Positions 27,069-35,851 of a stretch of 64,000 nt of DNA are shown here, in pieces. Below the pieces are notes generated by a model. It saw only the letters and a program-made list of their open reading frames with translations, was not told where the DNA came from and searched no databases. This stretch comes from MH13 sp042140245 (GTDB taxonomy: Bacteria > Pseudomonadota > Alphaproteobacteria > Rhizobiales > MH13), in NCBI RefSeq assembly GCF_042140245.1, contig NZ_CP159483.1, positions 2,790,001 to 2,854,000 on the forward strand. The letters run 5' to 3'. Made by a program: the position numbers and the translations under genes. How positions within the stretch are numbered: the first letter of the stretch is position 1; each line of letters opens with the position of its first letter.

Positions 27069-27764
27069 CTATTTGGCACGTTGGTTGAAAAGCACCTTTT
27101 TATCGTCGTCGGACATGGGTTTGCGCCACTCAGCGCCCACAGCCAGGCCGCGCTCAACGGCAGGGCGTGCCATCATCGTGTCGATCCAGCGACCCACATT
27201 GGGAAACTCTTTGATATCCATTTGTTGGCGTTCCCAGCCACGTGCCCAACCGATGCACGCCATATCAGCAATCGAATAATCCCCAGTGATGTAGTCTTTT
27301 CCATCCAACTGTTTGTTGAGAACCCCATACAGTCGATGTGTTTCATCGGTGTAGCGTTTTTTGGCGTAAGGCACCTCTTCCGGCGCATAGGTGTTGAAGT
27401 GATGGTTTTGACCGAGCATTGGGCCAAATCCGCCCATCTGCCACATCAACCATTCTTCTGTTCTCACCCGGCCTCGCTCATCGGCAGGATAGAAAGCGCC
27501 AAACTTGCGACCGAGGTATTGGAGGATTGCGCCCGACTCAAAAACAGAGATTGACTGCCCATCTGGCCCTTCGGGATCAATGATCGCCGGCATACGGTTG
27601 TTGGGCGAGAAGGCCAAAAACTCTGGCTTGAACTGGTCACCCTTGCCGATGTTGATTGGGTGAACACTGTAGGGAATATCCAGCTCTTCCAGATAAATAG
27701 ATACCTTGAAGCCATTTGGAGTTGGCCAGAAGTAAAGGTCGATAGGTTTGGTTTGGGTCGCCAT
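27069..27764 (-). CDS. Glutathione S-transferase, YfcG/YghU-like
   Basis: Nu-class GST-like disulfide-bond oxidoreductase. The start at 27764 is chosen because AAGGATGG lies 4-10 nt upstream and residues before it do not look GST-like. 231 aa: thioredoxin-like N-domain with PTPNGFKVSIYLEEL (Thr/Asn replacing the usual catalytic Tyr/Ser, as in YfcG), cis-Pro RMPAI, FESGAILQYLGRKFG, and an all-helical C-domain with DYSIADMACIGWARGWE. Substrate not predictable. Confidence 0.92.
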   Translation of the reverse strand: MATQTKPIDLYFWPTPNGFKVSIYLEELDIPYSVHPINIGKGDQFKPEFLAFSPNNRMPAIIDPEGPDGQSISVFESGAILQYLGRKFGAFYPADERGRVRTEEWLMWQMGGFGPMLGQNHHFNTYAPEEVPYAKKRYTDETHRLYGVLNKQLDGKDYITGDYSIADMACIGWARGWERQQMDIKEFPNVGRWIDTMMARPAVERGLAVGAEWRKPMSDDDKKVLFNQRAK

Positions 27765-28004
27765 GACGCCATCCTTAGAGTTGTTCGGTAAGCGGTGATT
27801 TTGGGCCACACTGCTTTGAAGCGGCCCCACCAGGAGATGGCATCAATCTATGTATCTGCGAACGAATGAAAAGGCTGCTTTGGGAAGATTGGTGCCCTCA
27901 CTCACAAAGCTGTGATCGTGATCTTTAGGACAGGTCGACTGACTGTAAGGATTTGCTGACCTTTTTTCTTGATTTTGATTGGGCTGTTTTTGGAGTGGTT
28001 CTGC

Positions 28005-28697
28005 TTGGAACTTGGATCCGCTTTGTCTGCCCCTCTCTCTTCACCGCCCAGCCGATCAGCTGGCGCGGGGTTCGGTGCTGCGGAAAACAAGCCTCTAGAG
28101 AAAGCAGAGAAGCCAACACAGCCCGGTGCTACGTCCTCCACAGGCGAACCGCTTTCTAAGGAGCAGGAGGCGCAGGTTCGCGATCTCAAGAAACGCGATG
28201 CTGAAGTCAAAGCACACGAGCAGGCGCACGCCGCTGTTGGTGGAGCTTATGCCAGTGCTCCGAAATACACGTACACGCGTGGTCCAGATGGGAAAAAATA
28301 TGCTGTGGGTGGAGAGGTCCAGATTGATACCTCTCCTGAGCGCACACCTGATGCCACCATTCGCAAGATGGACATTGTTATCCGTGCTGCGCTTGCCCCG
28401 GCTGAGCCCTCCTCACAGGACCGAGCGGTAGCTCGCCAGGCGCAACAACAGCGTTTGGAAGCGCAACAACAACTTGCCCAACAACAGGCTGATGAGCGCA
28501 AATCTGGCGCGCCTGAAAAAGGTGAAAGCGCTGATGCCGTTGGAATTGACTCAGGTATCCTTGCTCAGATCATAAGCCAAGCCGAGGGCGACGCTGGATC
28601 GACAGGAGAAATCAGCGCTTCAAGCGCCGCCAGCGCGGCAGCTGCCTACCAATCCAATGCAGGGCTGGCTGCCCAACTCTTTGGAGGAGCAAGCTAG
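28005..28697 (+). CDS. Putative SprA-related metalloprotease (CJM1_0395 family)
   Basis: About 230 aa. The conserved core is KKRDAEVKAHEQAHAAVGG, whose HEQAH has the HExxH zinc-protease pattern, followed by YTRGPDGKKYAVGGEVQID and TPDATIRKMDIVIRAALAP, a combination typical of the SprA-related family. The C-terminal half is Gln/Ala/Ser-rich and of low complexity. No signal peptide is obvious. The TTG at 28005 is preferred because GGAG lies 9 nt upstream; another TTG at 27969 is possible. Protease activity is inferred from the motif only. Confidence 0.78.
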   Translation: MELGSALSAPLSSPPSRSAGAGFGAAENKPLEKAEKPTQPGATSSTGEPLSKEQEAQVRDLKKRDAEVKAHEQAHAAVGGAYASAPKYTYTRGPDGKKYAVGGEVQIDTSPERTPDATIRKMDIVIRAALAPAEPSSQDRAVARQAQQQRLEAQQQLAQQQADERKSGAPEKGESADAVGIDSGILAQIISQAEGDAGSTGEISASSAASAAAAYQSNAGLAAQLFGGAS

Positions 28698-28704
28698 GTA
28701 CTGG

Positions 28705-29190
28705 TTAGCTGGGCTCTTCTAATGTTGCGACTGAGAAGAGCACGCTGAACTGCTCACACCAAATGACCACGGATCCAAACTGGCTAACATCGACGTCGTC
28801 GGGAATGGTGTAGGTCTGGTCGCCAATATTACCCTTGAGTTGGCCGAGCGAAACCCATTCGCTAGCGAGCACGGCACCTGAAGAAAACGGGGTATCGTCA
28901 GCCACAAGCCATACTTCAAGGTCAGGGCCGTTGGTGACCTCAAACTCCGTGAAGCGCATGAGGTGGGAGCCGGTGGCCGTTTGCAACAGCAACGCGTTGC
29001 CAGCGCCTTGATGCGCCCGATCGGCATCTTGGAAGGCGCCTAGGCTAATCACCGATACCATCAATTCATCGGGCAGCGCCTCAGAGACGACTTGGTCGAT
29101 CCAAAGGGGCGAGAAGAGGTACCAAAACGCGTTGCCAGCAAGAAAGCCGACCACAAAGACCGGTAAGGCAATTTTGAGGAAACGCATCAT
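28705..29190 (-). CDS. DM13 domain protein, membrane-anchored
   Basis: 161 aa. An N-terminal hydrophobic helix (about 5-28) anchors it or serves as an uncleaved signal. The rest is a DM13 domain: GAFQDADRAHQGAGNALLL, FTEFEVTNGPDLEVWLV, LGQLKGNIGDQTYTIPDD and SVVIWCEQFSVLF with the conserved Cys. DM13 has been proposed to act in redox or hydroxylation reactions; nothing here fixes its role. It ends 7 nt before the + strand SprA-like gene stop and follows gatB closely, with 5 nt between. Confidence 0.88.
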   Translation of the reverse strand: MMRFLKIALPVFVVGFLAGNAFWYLFSPLWIDQVVSEALPDELMVSVISLGAFQDADRAHQGAGNALLLQTATGSHLMRFTEFEVTNGPDLEVWLVADDTPFSSGAVLASEWVSLGQLKGNIGDQTYTIPDDVDVSQFGSVVIWCEQFSVLFSVATLEEPS

Positions 29191-29195
29191 GGTCT

Positions 29196-30698
29196 CTATC
29201 CTTCTGTGACACCTAGCTTTTCACGCACGAGAGCTTGAACTGCTTGAGGATTGGCTTTCCCGCCTGTGGCTTTCATCACCTGACCAACAAACCAACCAGC
29301 CAGGTTGGGTTTGGCCTTGGCTTGTTCTACCTTATCAGGGTTCGCGGCGATGACCTCATCCACAGCTGCTTCAATCGCTCCGGTATCGGTGACTTGCTTC
29401 ATGCCGCGGTCCTCAACGATCTGGCGCGGTTCACCACCTTCAGACCAGACGATCTCAAAGAGGTCCTTGGCGATTTTACCGGAGATGGTTTTCTCACCAA
29501 TTAGATCAATGATTGCGCCCAGTTGGTTGGCGTTTACTGGGCTATCGGAGATTGCCATGCCTTCCTTGTTCAGGCGACCAAAGAGCTCATTGATGGTCCA
29601 GTTGGCGGCAAGTTTCCCGTCGCGGCCCTTTGCAACCTGATCAAAGAAATCGGCGCGTTCTTTTTCAGCGACCAGCACCGAAGCATCGTAGGGCGTGATC
29701 CCATAGTCGTCGATGAACCGCTGTTTGATTTGATCCGGTAACTCTGGCAGATCGGCTGCTAATGCATCAACAAACGCTTGATCAAACTCCAGGGGTAGGA
29801 GATCAGGGTCTGGGAAATAACGGTAGTCGTGCGCCTCTTCCTTCGACCGCATGGAGCGGGTTTCACCCTTCACAGAGTCAAAAAGACGTGTTTCCTGGTC
29901 GATGGAACCACCATCCTCAAGGATCGCAATCTGGCGACGGGCCTCATACTCGATGGCCTGCACCGCAAAGCGCATTGAGTTCACGTTCTTAATCTCGCAA
30001 CGCGTGCCCAATGGTTCGCCAGCGCGACGGACCGACACGTTGATGTCGGCGCGCATCGACCCTTCTTCCATGTTGCCGTCGCAGGTGCCAAGATACCGTA
30101 GGATCGAGCGCAGTTTGGTGAGATAAGCACGCGCTTCTTCAGATGAGCGTATGTCTGGCTTGGAAACGATCTCCATCAGCGCAACACCTGACCGATTGAG
30201 GTCGACAAAGCTCATAGTTGGGTGCTGGTCATGCAGTGACTTGCCAGCATCTTGTTCCAGGTGCAGACGTTCAATGCCGACGTCGAACGACGTGCCATCA
30301 ACCAAGTCCACTGTTACAACGCCCTCCCCGACAATCGGGTCGAGAAACTGTGATATCTGATAGCCTTGCGGCAGATCAGGATAAAAATAGTTTTTGCGGT
30401 CAAAAACGGAGCGCTTGTTGATCTGAGCTTTAAGGCCAAGACCGGTTCTCACAGCCTGCTTCACGCACTCTTCGTTGATGACCGGCAACATGCCGGGCAT
30501 GGCAGCGTCGACCAGCGAAACATTGGTGTTGGGCGCAGACCCGAACTGCGTTGATGCTCCAGAGAACAATTTGGATTCACTTGTTACCTGTGCGTGCACT
30601 TCCAGCCCGATGATGAGTTCCCAGTCGCCGGTGGCGCCAGGGATAAACTTCGCCGGATCAGCTTGGCGCATTTCGGTGTAGTTGGCGGGCTGGTTCAT
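29196..30698 (-). CDS. gatB: Aspartyl/glutamyl-tRNA(Asn/Gln) amidotransferase subunit B
   Basis: Kinase/transamidase subunit of GatCAB, which converts Glu-tRNA-Gln (and Asp-tRNA-Asn) to the amidated forms. The cradle domain is read from ELIIGLEVHAQVTSESKLFS, the LPGMLPVINEECV-type region and DLNRSGVALMEIVSKPD; the C-terminal YqeY domain ends GKANPQAVQALVREKLG. Start at 30698 (MNQPANYTEM) gives about 500 aa; the frame is open to 30743. It is separated from gatA by two unusual genes instead of adjoining it. Confidence 0.97.
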   Translation of the reverse strand: MNQPANYTEMRQADPAKFIPGATGDWELIIGLEVHAQVTSESKLFSGASTQFGSAPNTNVSLVDAAMPGMLPVINEECVKQAVRTGLGLKAQINKRSVFDRKNYFYPDLPQGYQISQFLDPIVGEGVVTVDLVDGTSFDVGIERLHLEQDAGKSLHDQHPTMSFVDLNRSGVALMEIVSKPDIRSSEEARAYLTKLRSILRYLGTCDGNMEEGSMRADINVSVRRAGEPLGTRCEIKNVNSMRFAVQAIEYEARRQIAILEDGGSIDQETRLFDSVKGETRSMRSKEEAHDYRYFPDPDLLPLEFDQAFVDALAADLPELPDQIKQRFIDDYGITPYDASVLVAEKERADFFDQVAKGRDGKLAANWTINELFGRLNKEGMAISDSPVNANQLGAIIDLIGEKTISGKIAKDLFEIVWSEGGEPRQIVEDRGMKQVTDTGAIEAAVDEVIAANPDKVEQAKAKPNLAGWFVGQVMKATGGKANPQAVQALVREKLGVTEG

Positions 30699-30746
30699 GG
30701 GTGTCTCTCTGGCAAGGGAATAGGGCTTGTGTTGCCGATACAAAGA

Positions 30747-30971
30747 TTACGTGCGGATGCTCTTAGCCCAGCGCTTCAATGCGTAAAAGCCGATAGCGCC
30801 AACGGCGAAGCAACAGGCAACAATTAGCAAGGAGCCGTTGGCTTCGTTATCTCCGCGGCTGGCGTTGACAGCAACCAAGAGGATCAAAAGTGCCGACGCC
30901 ACAGCCATCAGTATCGCAAGCATGCCAGCAAAGACATCAAGCAGCATTTTGGAAAGTGGCATTGTCGTCAT
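30747..30971 (-). CDS. Small two-helix membrane protein
   Basis: 74 aa with two predicted membrane helices, about residues 8-36 (LLDVFAGMLAILMAVASALL) and 47-65 (LLIVACCFAVGAIGFYAL), joined by a short hydrophilic loop with NASRGDNEANG, and ending KRWAKSIRT. No family recognised. Its ATG overlaps the stop of the GNAT-chorismate mutase gene (ATGA), so it is translated with that gene. It precedes gatB. Confidence 0.7.
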   Translation of the reverse strand: MTTMPLSKMLLDVFAGMLAILMAVASALLILLVAVNASRGDNEANGSLLIVACCFAVGAIGFYALKRWAKSIRT

Positions 30972-31774
30972 GAGGCAGGTTCATGCGATGGATCGCCCAT
31001 TTTCTTGTCCTCGCGATGGATGGCAAGGTCGATCATGGTGCGCCAAAGCTTCTCCGTCAGATCAGGGTCAAAGCCAACACCTTCAGCTTGCGCCCGCGCA
31101 TTCGCGACGACCTCTTCAACACGTTCATGCACACGGGCGGGCATAGCCAACGCCGGTTTCAAGTCGGCGGCACGATCAATGAACGCAAAGCGCTCTGCGA
31201 TGAGAGAGACGATCATGGGGTCAAGTGTATCGATGCCAACCCGAACCTCTGCCATGGAGGCAGCTTTGGAGGCATCAGGCCGTGATAGCTGCTTCCCCAG
31301 CAGTGCCTTGGGATAGGTGATATCAGGCAACGAAACCGAAGGCGCTGTGTGCACGTTCAGCAGCGCATAGCCTTGTACGCGGTAGAAGTTGCTTGCGCGG
31401 GTGTTTTGGGCATGGGTCGTCAGCCATGAACAGCTAAAACCCCATTGCTTGATCTGTGCTTCACATGCCGCCAACAAAATAGCGCCAATGCCTTTGCCCT
31501 GGTGGGCAGGCTCAACCCAGACATCGCTGATCTCATCAGAGCGTCCTTCAGTGGCAGCAAAGCCAACAAGAGCACCATCTTGTTCGGCCACGATGATCTG
31601 ATCAACGGCAGCCGTAACAAAGCGCTTGAAAGCCTGATGAAGTTCAGCCTCACGTCCGCTGAATTCGGCCAGTTTTCCAATTGAGGTCGCGTATGCTGTT
31701 GTGGCCAGTTTGACCAAAGCATCGACTTCGCCTGGGTCTCCTGGCCGTAGTGAGATGGATGGAAGCTTGCTCAC
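30968..31774 (-). CDS. GNAT acetyltransferase fused to a chorismate mutase (AroQ-type) domain
   Basis: 268 aa with two modules. Residues 1-150 are a GNAT N-acetyltransferase: VWVEPAHQGKGIGAILL is the acetyl-CoA-binding motif A and ASNFYRVQGYALL the C-terminal motif. Residues about 172-260 match the all-helical AroQ chorismate mutase family: MAEVRVGIDTLDPMIVSLIA, ERFAFIDRAADLK, RVHERVEEVVANARAQAE and LWRTMIDLAIHRE, with the conserved Arg, Lys and Glu pattern. It could equally be an isochorismate-pyruvate-lyase-like domain. It lies between gatA and gatB; no aromatic pathway genes are nearby. Confidence 0.85.
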   Translation of the reverse strand: MSKLPSISLRPGDPGEVDALVKLATTAYATSIGKLAEFSGREAELHQAFKRFVTAAVDQIIVAEQDGALVGFAATEGRSDEISDVWVEPAHQGKGIGAILLAACEAQIKQWGFSCSWLTTHAQNTRASNFYRVQGYALLNVHTAPSVSLPDITYPKALLGKQLSRPDASKAASMAEVRVGIDTLDPMIVSLIAERFAFIDRAADLKPALAMPARVHERVEEVVANARAQAEGVGFDPDLTEKLWRTMIDLAIHREDKKMGDPSHEPAS

Positions 31775-31781
31775 GGGCCCA

Positions 31782-33260
31782 CTACCACCATTTTGTCGGT
31801 GCGAAGTGTCCGGCTTGTTTTTCGATCACTGAGCCGAGTGTGAACAGCGTTTCTTCGTCAAATGGTCGCCCAATGAGTTGCAACCCCAGCGGCAATCCAT
31901 CTTTGCTCAGACCAGCTGGCACCGACATGCCTGGCAAGCCAGCCATATTGACCGTCACCGTGAAGATGTCATTGAGATACATCTCAATAGGTGAGGCTGT
32001 TGCCATCTCGTTGACGCCGAAGGCTGCACTCGGCGTGGTCGGTGTCAGAATAGCATCCACGCCATCGGCATAGACCTTTTCAAAGTCTTGTTTGATGAGC
32101 GTGCGCACGCGCTGCGCCTGCTTGTAGTAGGCATCGTAATAGCCCGCTGAAAGCACATACGTGCCGATCATGATACGGCGTTGCACTTCCTGGCCAAAGC
32201 CGGACGCGCGGGTGTTCTCGTAGAGCGCTTGAATATCCTCGCCTGGCTCACGCTTCCCGTAGCGCACTCCATCATAGCGCGCGAGGTTGGAAGAAGCTTC
32301 AGCTGGCGCGACAATGTAATAGGCTGGCAAGGCATATTTTGTATGAGGTAGCGAGATGTCGCGAATCTCAGCACCGGCTTCGCGCATCCAGGCAATACCA
32401 GTCTGCCAAAGCTCTTCAATTTCCGCTGGCATGCCATCCATCCGGTACTCTTTGGGGATGCCGATGGTTTTGCCAGCAATCGAGCCGCCCAACGCCTGTT
32501 CGTAGTCTGGCACGGGAATGTCCACACTGGTGGTGTCCTTGGTGTCCACCGATGCCATGCTTTTCAATAGGATGGCTGCATCACGAACATCGCGTGTGAT
32601 GGGACCCGCCTGATCGAGCGATGAGGCAAATGCCACAACGCCCCAGCGCGAACAGCGCCCATAGGTTGGTTTCACGCCAACCGTACCGGTGAAAGCCGCT
32701 GGCTGACGGATCGAGCCACCGGTGTCGGTTGCAGTGGCGCCGGCACACAACCAAGCAGCAACGGCGGCGGCCGAGCCACCAGATGACCCACCTGGAACCA
32801 AGTCTGCGTTGGAACCTGTCGAGCGCCAAGGGTTCACCACTGGTCCGTAAGCTGACGTCTCGTTTGATGAGCCCATCGCAAACTCATCCATGTTGAGTTT
32901 GCCAAGCATCACCGCGCCGTCATCCCAAAGGTTTTGCGTGACGGTGGACTCATAGCGTGGCTTGAAATCATGCAAGATGCCGCTAGCAGCCTGCGTGTGC
33001 ACGCCCTTGGTTGCAAAAAGATCTTTAATGCCCAAAGGAATGCCTTCCAACGCACCGCCCTCACCCTTTGCGAGTTTGGCATCGCTAGCAGCGGCCATTG
33101 CGCGGGCTTGGTCCGGCGTCTCTACAATGTAGGCGTTCAGCTTATCGTTCGCTGCCTCAATTGCCCCAAGATACGCATCGGTCAGCTCTCGTGCCGTGAA
33201 AGCTTTGTCGCGCAATCCGTCACGCGCTTGCGAAATTGTAAGGGTCGTCAATTCTGTCAT
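31782..33260 (-). CDS. gatA: Aspartyl/glutamyl-tRNA(Asn/Gln) amidotransferase subunit A
   Basis: Glutaminase subunit of GatCAB and an amidase-signature enzyme. The Ser-cisSer-Lys triad is visible: the catalytic Lys in GIPLGIKDLFATKG, and PGGSSGGSAAAVAAWLC plus ATATDTGGSIRQPAAFTG supplying the serines. 492 aa, the family's usual length. Its stop is 7 nt before the GNAT-chorismate mutase start, and gatC lies 41 nt upstream. Confidence 0.97.
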   Translation of the reverse strand: MTELTTLTISQARDGLRDKAFTARELTDAYLGAIEAANDKLNAYIVETPDQARAMAAASDAKLAKGEGGALEGIPLGIKDLFATKGVHTQAASGILHDFKPRYESTVTQNLWDDGAVMLGKLNMDEFAMGSSNETSAYGPVVNPWRSTGSNADLVPGGSSGGSAAAVAAWLCAGATATDTGGSIRQPAAFTGTVGVKPTYGRCSRWGVVAFASSLDQAGPITRDVRDAAILLKSMASVDTKDTTSVDIPVPDYEQALGGSIAGKTIGIPKEYRMDGMPAEIEELWQTGIAWMREAGAEIRDISLPHTKYALPAYYIVAPAEASSNLARYDGVRYGKREPGEDIQALYENTRASGFGQEVQRRIMIGTYVLSAGYYDAYYKQAQRVRTLIKQDFEKVYADGVDAILTPTTPSAAFGVNEMATASPIEMYLNDIFTVTVNMAGLPGMSVPAGLSKDGLPLGLQLIGRPFDEETLFTLGSVIEKQAGHFAPTKWW

Positions 33261-33301
33261 CGTACCAGTCTTTTCAAAGTATTTGCGGCAGGCTGCATGC
33301 G

Positions 33302-33613
33302 CTATTCGACGACACGCGGCACCATGAAGAAACCGTCTTCACTGGCCGGCGCATTGGCAACGACGTCTTCTGATATGTTACCGTCCGTCACAGCATCTGC
33401 ACGCAATCGCATCTTGGTGGCGACTACAGATGTCATGGGCTCCACCCCGTCTGTTTTGACCTCGTTGAGTTGTTCGACGAAAGCCAAGATGGCGTTAAGC
33501 TCTTCGCGCATTGGTTCGATGCGCTCGTCCTCAAGACGAATACGGGCAAGGTGTGCGATGCGACGCACGGTATCGCTGTCTACACTCAATGTGGGTAAAC
33601 CTTGTTCAGGCAT
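33302..33613 (-). CDS. gatC: Aspartyl/glutamyl-tRNA(Asn/Gln) amidotransferase subunit C
   Basis: Small chaperone-like subunit that wraps GatA and GatB. 103 aa: VDSDTVRRIAHLARIRLEDE at the N-terminus, ELNAILAFVEQLNEVKTDGV in the middle, and MRLRADAVTDGNISEDVVAN plus FFMVPRVVE at the end, all standard. First gene of the gatC-gatA-[GNAT-CM]-[membrane protein]-gatB run and divergent from amn. Confidence 0.95.
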   Translation of the reverse strand: MPEQGLPTLSVDSDTVRRIAHLARIRLEDERIEPMREELNAILAFVEQLNEVKTDGVEPMTSVVATKMRLRADAVTDGNISEDVVANAPASEDGFFMVPRVVE

Positions 33614-33794
33614 AGACCACTTGGGCCTGTGCTCAGCTGCAGGAAAATGCTTGCTGGGTGATAGCGCGCGACCTCAATGGGTTCAAGCAAGGTTGAAGTG
33701 GTGATACGTCACAGGAACGACGCACGCGAAGCGAACAATACTTCAACCAGCGTCCTCATCCCAATACGAAACAAAAAGAAAAGGGCAAACCGTA

Positions 33795-35285
33795 ATGCCA
33801 CACACTCAACACTCCACACTTCAAACCCGTAGTGCCAGTGAAGCCGTCGATGCACTGACTGAACTTTACAACGACGAAACCGCGCGACTGCGCGAGGCTT
33901 TTTACGAGCATATGGGAGCTTTGGGTGGGGGTAATGGCGGCATGCGGTCTGGCCATGGAAAGGTCCGCGGTTTCTACCCCTTTGTGCGCCTGGCCACTGA
34001 GTCTTATGCGGAAGTTGATTCGCGCCTTGCCTATGGCCACGTGACCCGCCCTGGCCGGCATGAAACCACGGTAACCCAACCAGAACTCTATCGTACCTAT
34101 CTGCTAGAGCAGATCGACGCGCTCATTGAGAACCACGACGTGCCGGTTGAGGTCGGTCTGTCCGATACCCCAATCCCGATCCATTTTGCTTTTCCTGACG
34201 GCATGGTTTTCGAGGGCGATGGAACGCTTGAAGATGATAGGCCGCTTCGTGACTATTTTGATGTTCCCGATCTGGGCATCACCGACGACGCGATTGTGAA
34301 TGGGGTTGCCCCCTCCCTGCAGAACGAGCCTTTTCCACTGGCGCTGTTCACGGCACCGCGCACCGACTATTCGCTCTACCGTCTAAAGCACTATACGGCG
34401 ACACCGCCTGAAGCGTTTCAAAACTTCGTTCTTTACACGAACTATCAGTTTTACATTGATGAATTTATTGAATTTTCGAAACGTGAGCTTGCCAATCCAG
34501 ACAGTGCTTATTCGCATTTTGTTGAGCCAGGAGGACGAGCCAGTTTCAACGTTCGCATAGGGCGTGATCCTGAGGGCGAGTTAGCAGCTCGTACACCGCA
34601 AATGCCAGCCTATCACCTGTGCTCGGGTGAGCATGAAGGTATTAGTATCGTCAACATTGGGGTTGGCCCTTCCAATGCAAAGACAATCACAGACCATGTG
34701 GCCGTGTTGCGTTCGCATGCTTGGCTCATGCTGGGCCACTGCGCGGGTTTGCGAAATTCCCAGCGCCTGGGCGACTACGTACTTGCGCACGGCTATGTGC
34801 GAGAGGACCATGTTTTGGATGCTGATTTGCCACCTTGGGTCCCGATTCCCCCGCTGGCTGAAGTTCAGGTGGCCCTGGAGCAAGCGGTCGCTGAAATCAC
34901 AAACCTGTCTGGGTATGAACTCAAACGCATTATGCGAACAGGCACAGTGGCAACCATCGACAACCGCAATTGGGAGCTGCGCGACTTTCTTGAACCGGTT
35001 GAGCGTTTCTCTCAATCCAGGGCTATCGCGCTCGACATGGAATCGGCCACCATCGCCGCCAACGGGTTCCGCTTTCGTGTGCCTTACGGAACGCTTCTTT
35101 GCGTGTCTGACAAACCCTTACACGGTGAATTGAAACTGCCGGGTATGGCGAGTGCCTTTTACAAAACCCAGGTCAATCAGCATTTGCAGATCGGCATTCG
35201 CACCATGGAGCTTTTGCGGTCAATGCCCAGTGAGCGATTGCATTCGCGCAAGTTGCGCAGCTTCTCTGAATCGGCGTTCCAGTAA
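33795..35285 (+). CDS. amn: AMP nucleosidase
   Basis: Hydrolyses AMP to adenine and ribose 5-phosphate, tuning AMP levels. 496 aa with an N-terminal regulatory domain and a C-terminal nucleoside phosphorylase-like domain: ISIVNIGVGPSNAKTITDHV, LGHCAGLRNSQRLGDYVLA, MESATIAANGFRFRVPYG and CVSDKPLHGELKLPGMAS. The ATG at 33795 is followed by normal coding sequence; ruvX starts 1 base after its stop. Confidence 0.95.
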   Translation: MPHTQHSTLQTRSASEAVDALTELYNDETARLREAFYEHMGALGGGNGGMRSGHGKVRGFYPFVRLATESYAEVDSRLAYGHVTRPGRHETTVTQPELYRTYLLEQIDALIENHDVPVEVGLSDTPIPIHFAFPDGMVFEGDGTLEDDRPLRDYFDVPDLGITDDAIVNGVAPSLQNEPFPLALFTAPRTDYSLYRLKHYTATPPEAFQNFVLYTNYQFYIDEFIEFSKRELANPDSAYSHFVEPGGRASFNVRIGRDPEGELAARTPQMPAYHLCSGEHEGISIVNIGVGPSNAKTITDHVAVLRSHAWLMLGHCAGLRNSQRLGDYVLAHGYVREDHVLDADLPPWVPIPPLAEVQVALEQAVAEITNLSGYELKRIMRTGTVATIDNRNWELRDFLEPVERFSQSRAIALDMESATIAANGFRFRVPYGTLLCVSDKPLHGELKLPGMASAFYKTQVNQHLQIGIRTMELLRSMPSERLHSRKLRSFSESAFQ

Positions 35286-35771
35286 GTGGCCGCACCAGAA
35301 CAGCTGTTTGATGCGCACGTGTTTGCTGCTGCCATTGGTGGTAGCGGCACGTTGCTTGGCCTGGATCCTGGGACCAAAACCATTGGCGTTGCGATCAGCG
35401 ATGTTGATCGGACCCTGGCAAGTCCCCTTACAACCATTCGGCGTTCCAAATTTCACCGAGATGCAGGGACGCTGGTTGATATCATTGCGCGCGAGGTCGT
35501 GTGCGGGTTGGTTATCGGCATGCCGTTCAACATGGACGGCACGGCGGGACCACGAGCGCAATCCGTTCGCGCGTTTCGTCGTGCTCTTGCCGAGTACATC
35601 GATCTCCCGATGCTGTTTTGGGATGAACGCCTTTCTAGCGACGTCGCCAGTGAAACGTTGCGCGATGCAGGCAAGACCAACAGGCAACGCGAAGCCATGA
35701 TTGATGCAGCAGCAGCAGCTCACATTCTTGGCGATTGCTTGGTTCACCTGCGAGACATCACGAATCAGTAA
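35286..35771 (+). CDS. ruvX: Holliday junction resolvase-like RuvX (YqgF)
   Basis: RNase H-fold nuclease involved in pre-16S rRNA 5' processing. Motifs: LLGLDPGTKTIGVAISD (first catalytic Asp), VVCGLVIGMPFNMDGTAGP and MLFWDERLSSDVA (the DERxxS block), with a final Asp/His region (DAAAAAHIL). GTG start at 35286, directly after the amn stop. 161 aa is a normal length. Confidence 0.94.
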   Translation: MAAPEQLFDAHVFAAAIGGSGTLLGLDPGTKTIGVAISDVDRTLASPLTTIRRSKFHRDAGTLVDIIAREVVCGLVIGMPFNMDGTAGPRAQSVRAFRRALAEYIDLPMLFWDERLSSDVASETLRDAGKTNRQREAMIDAAAAAHILGDCLVHLRDITNQ

Positions 35772-35851
35772 GCATTCCGATTTACTCTAGCTGCCAGCAC
35801 GGCGCGTCTTTGCCGCGCCCCCGATGTGTAGGTGTGTACGGGAAAAGAAGA

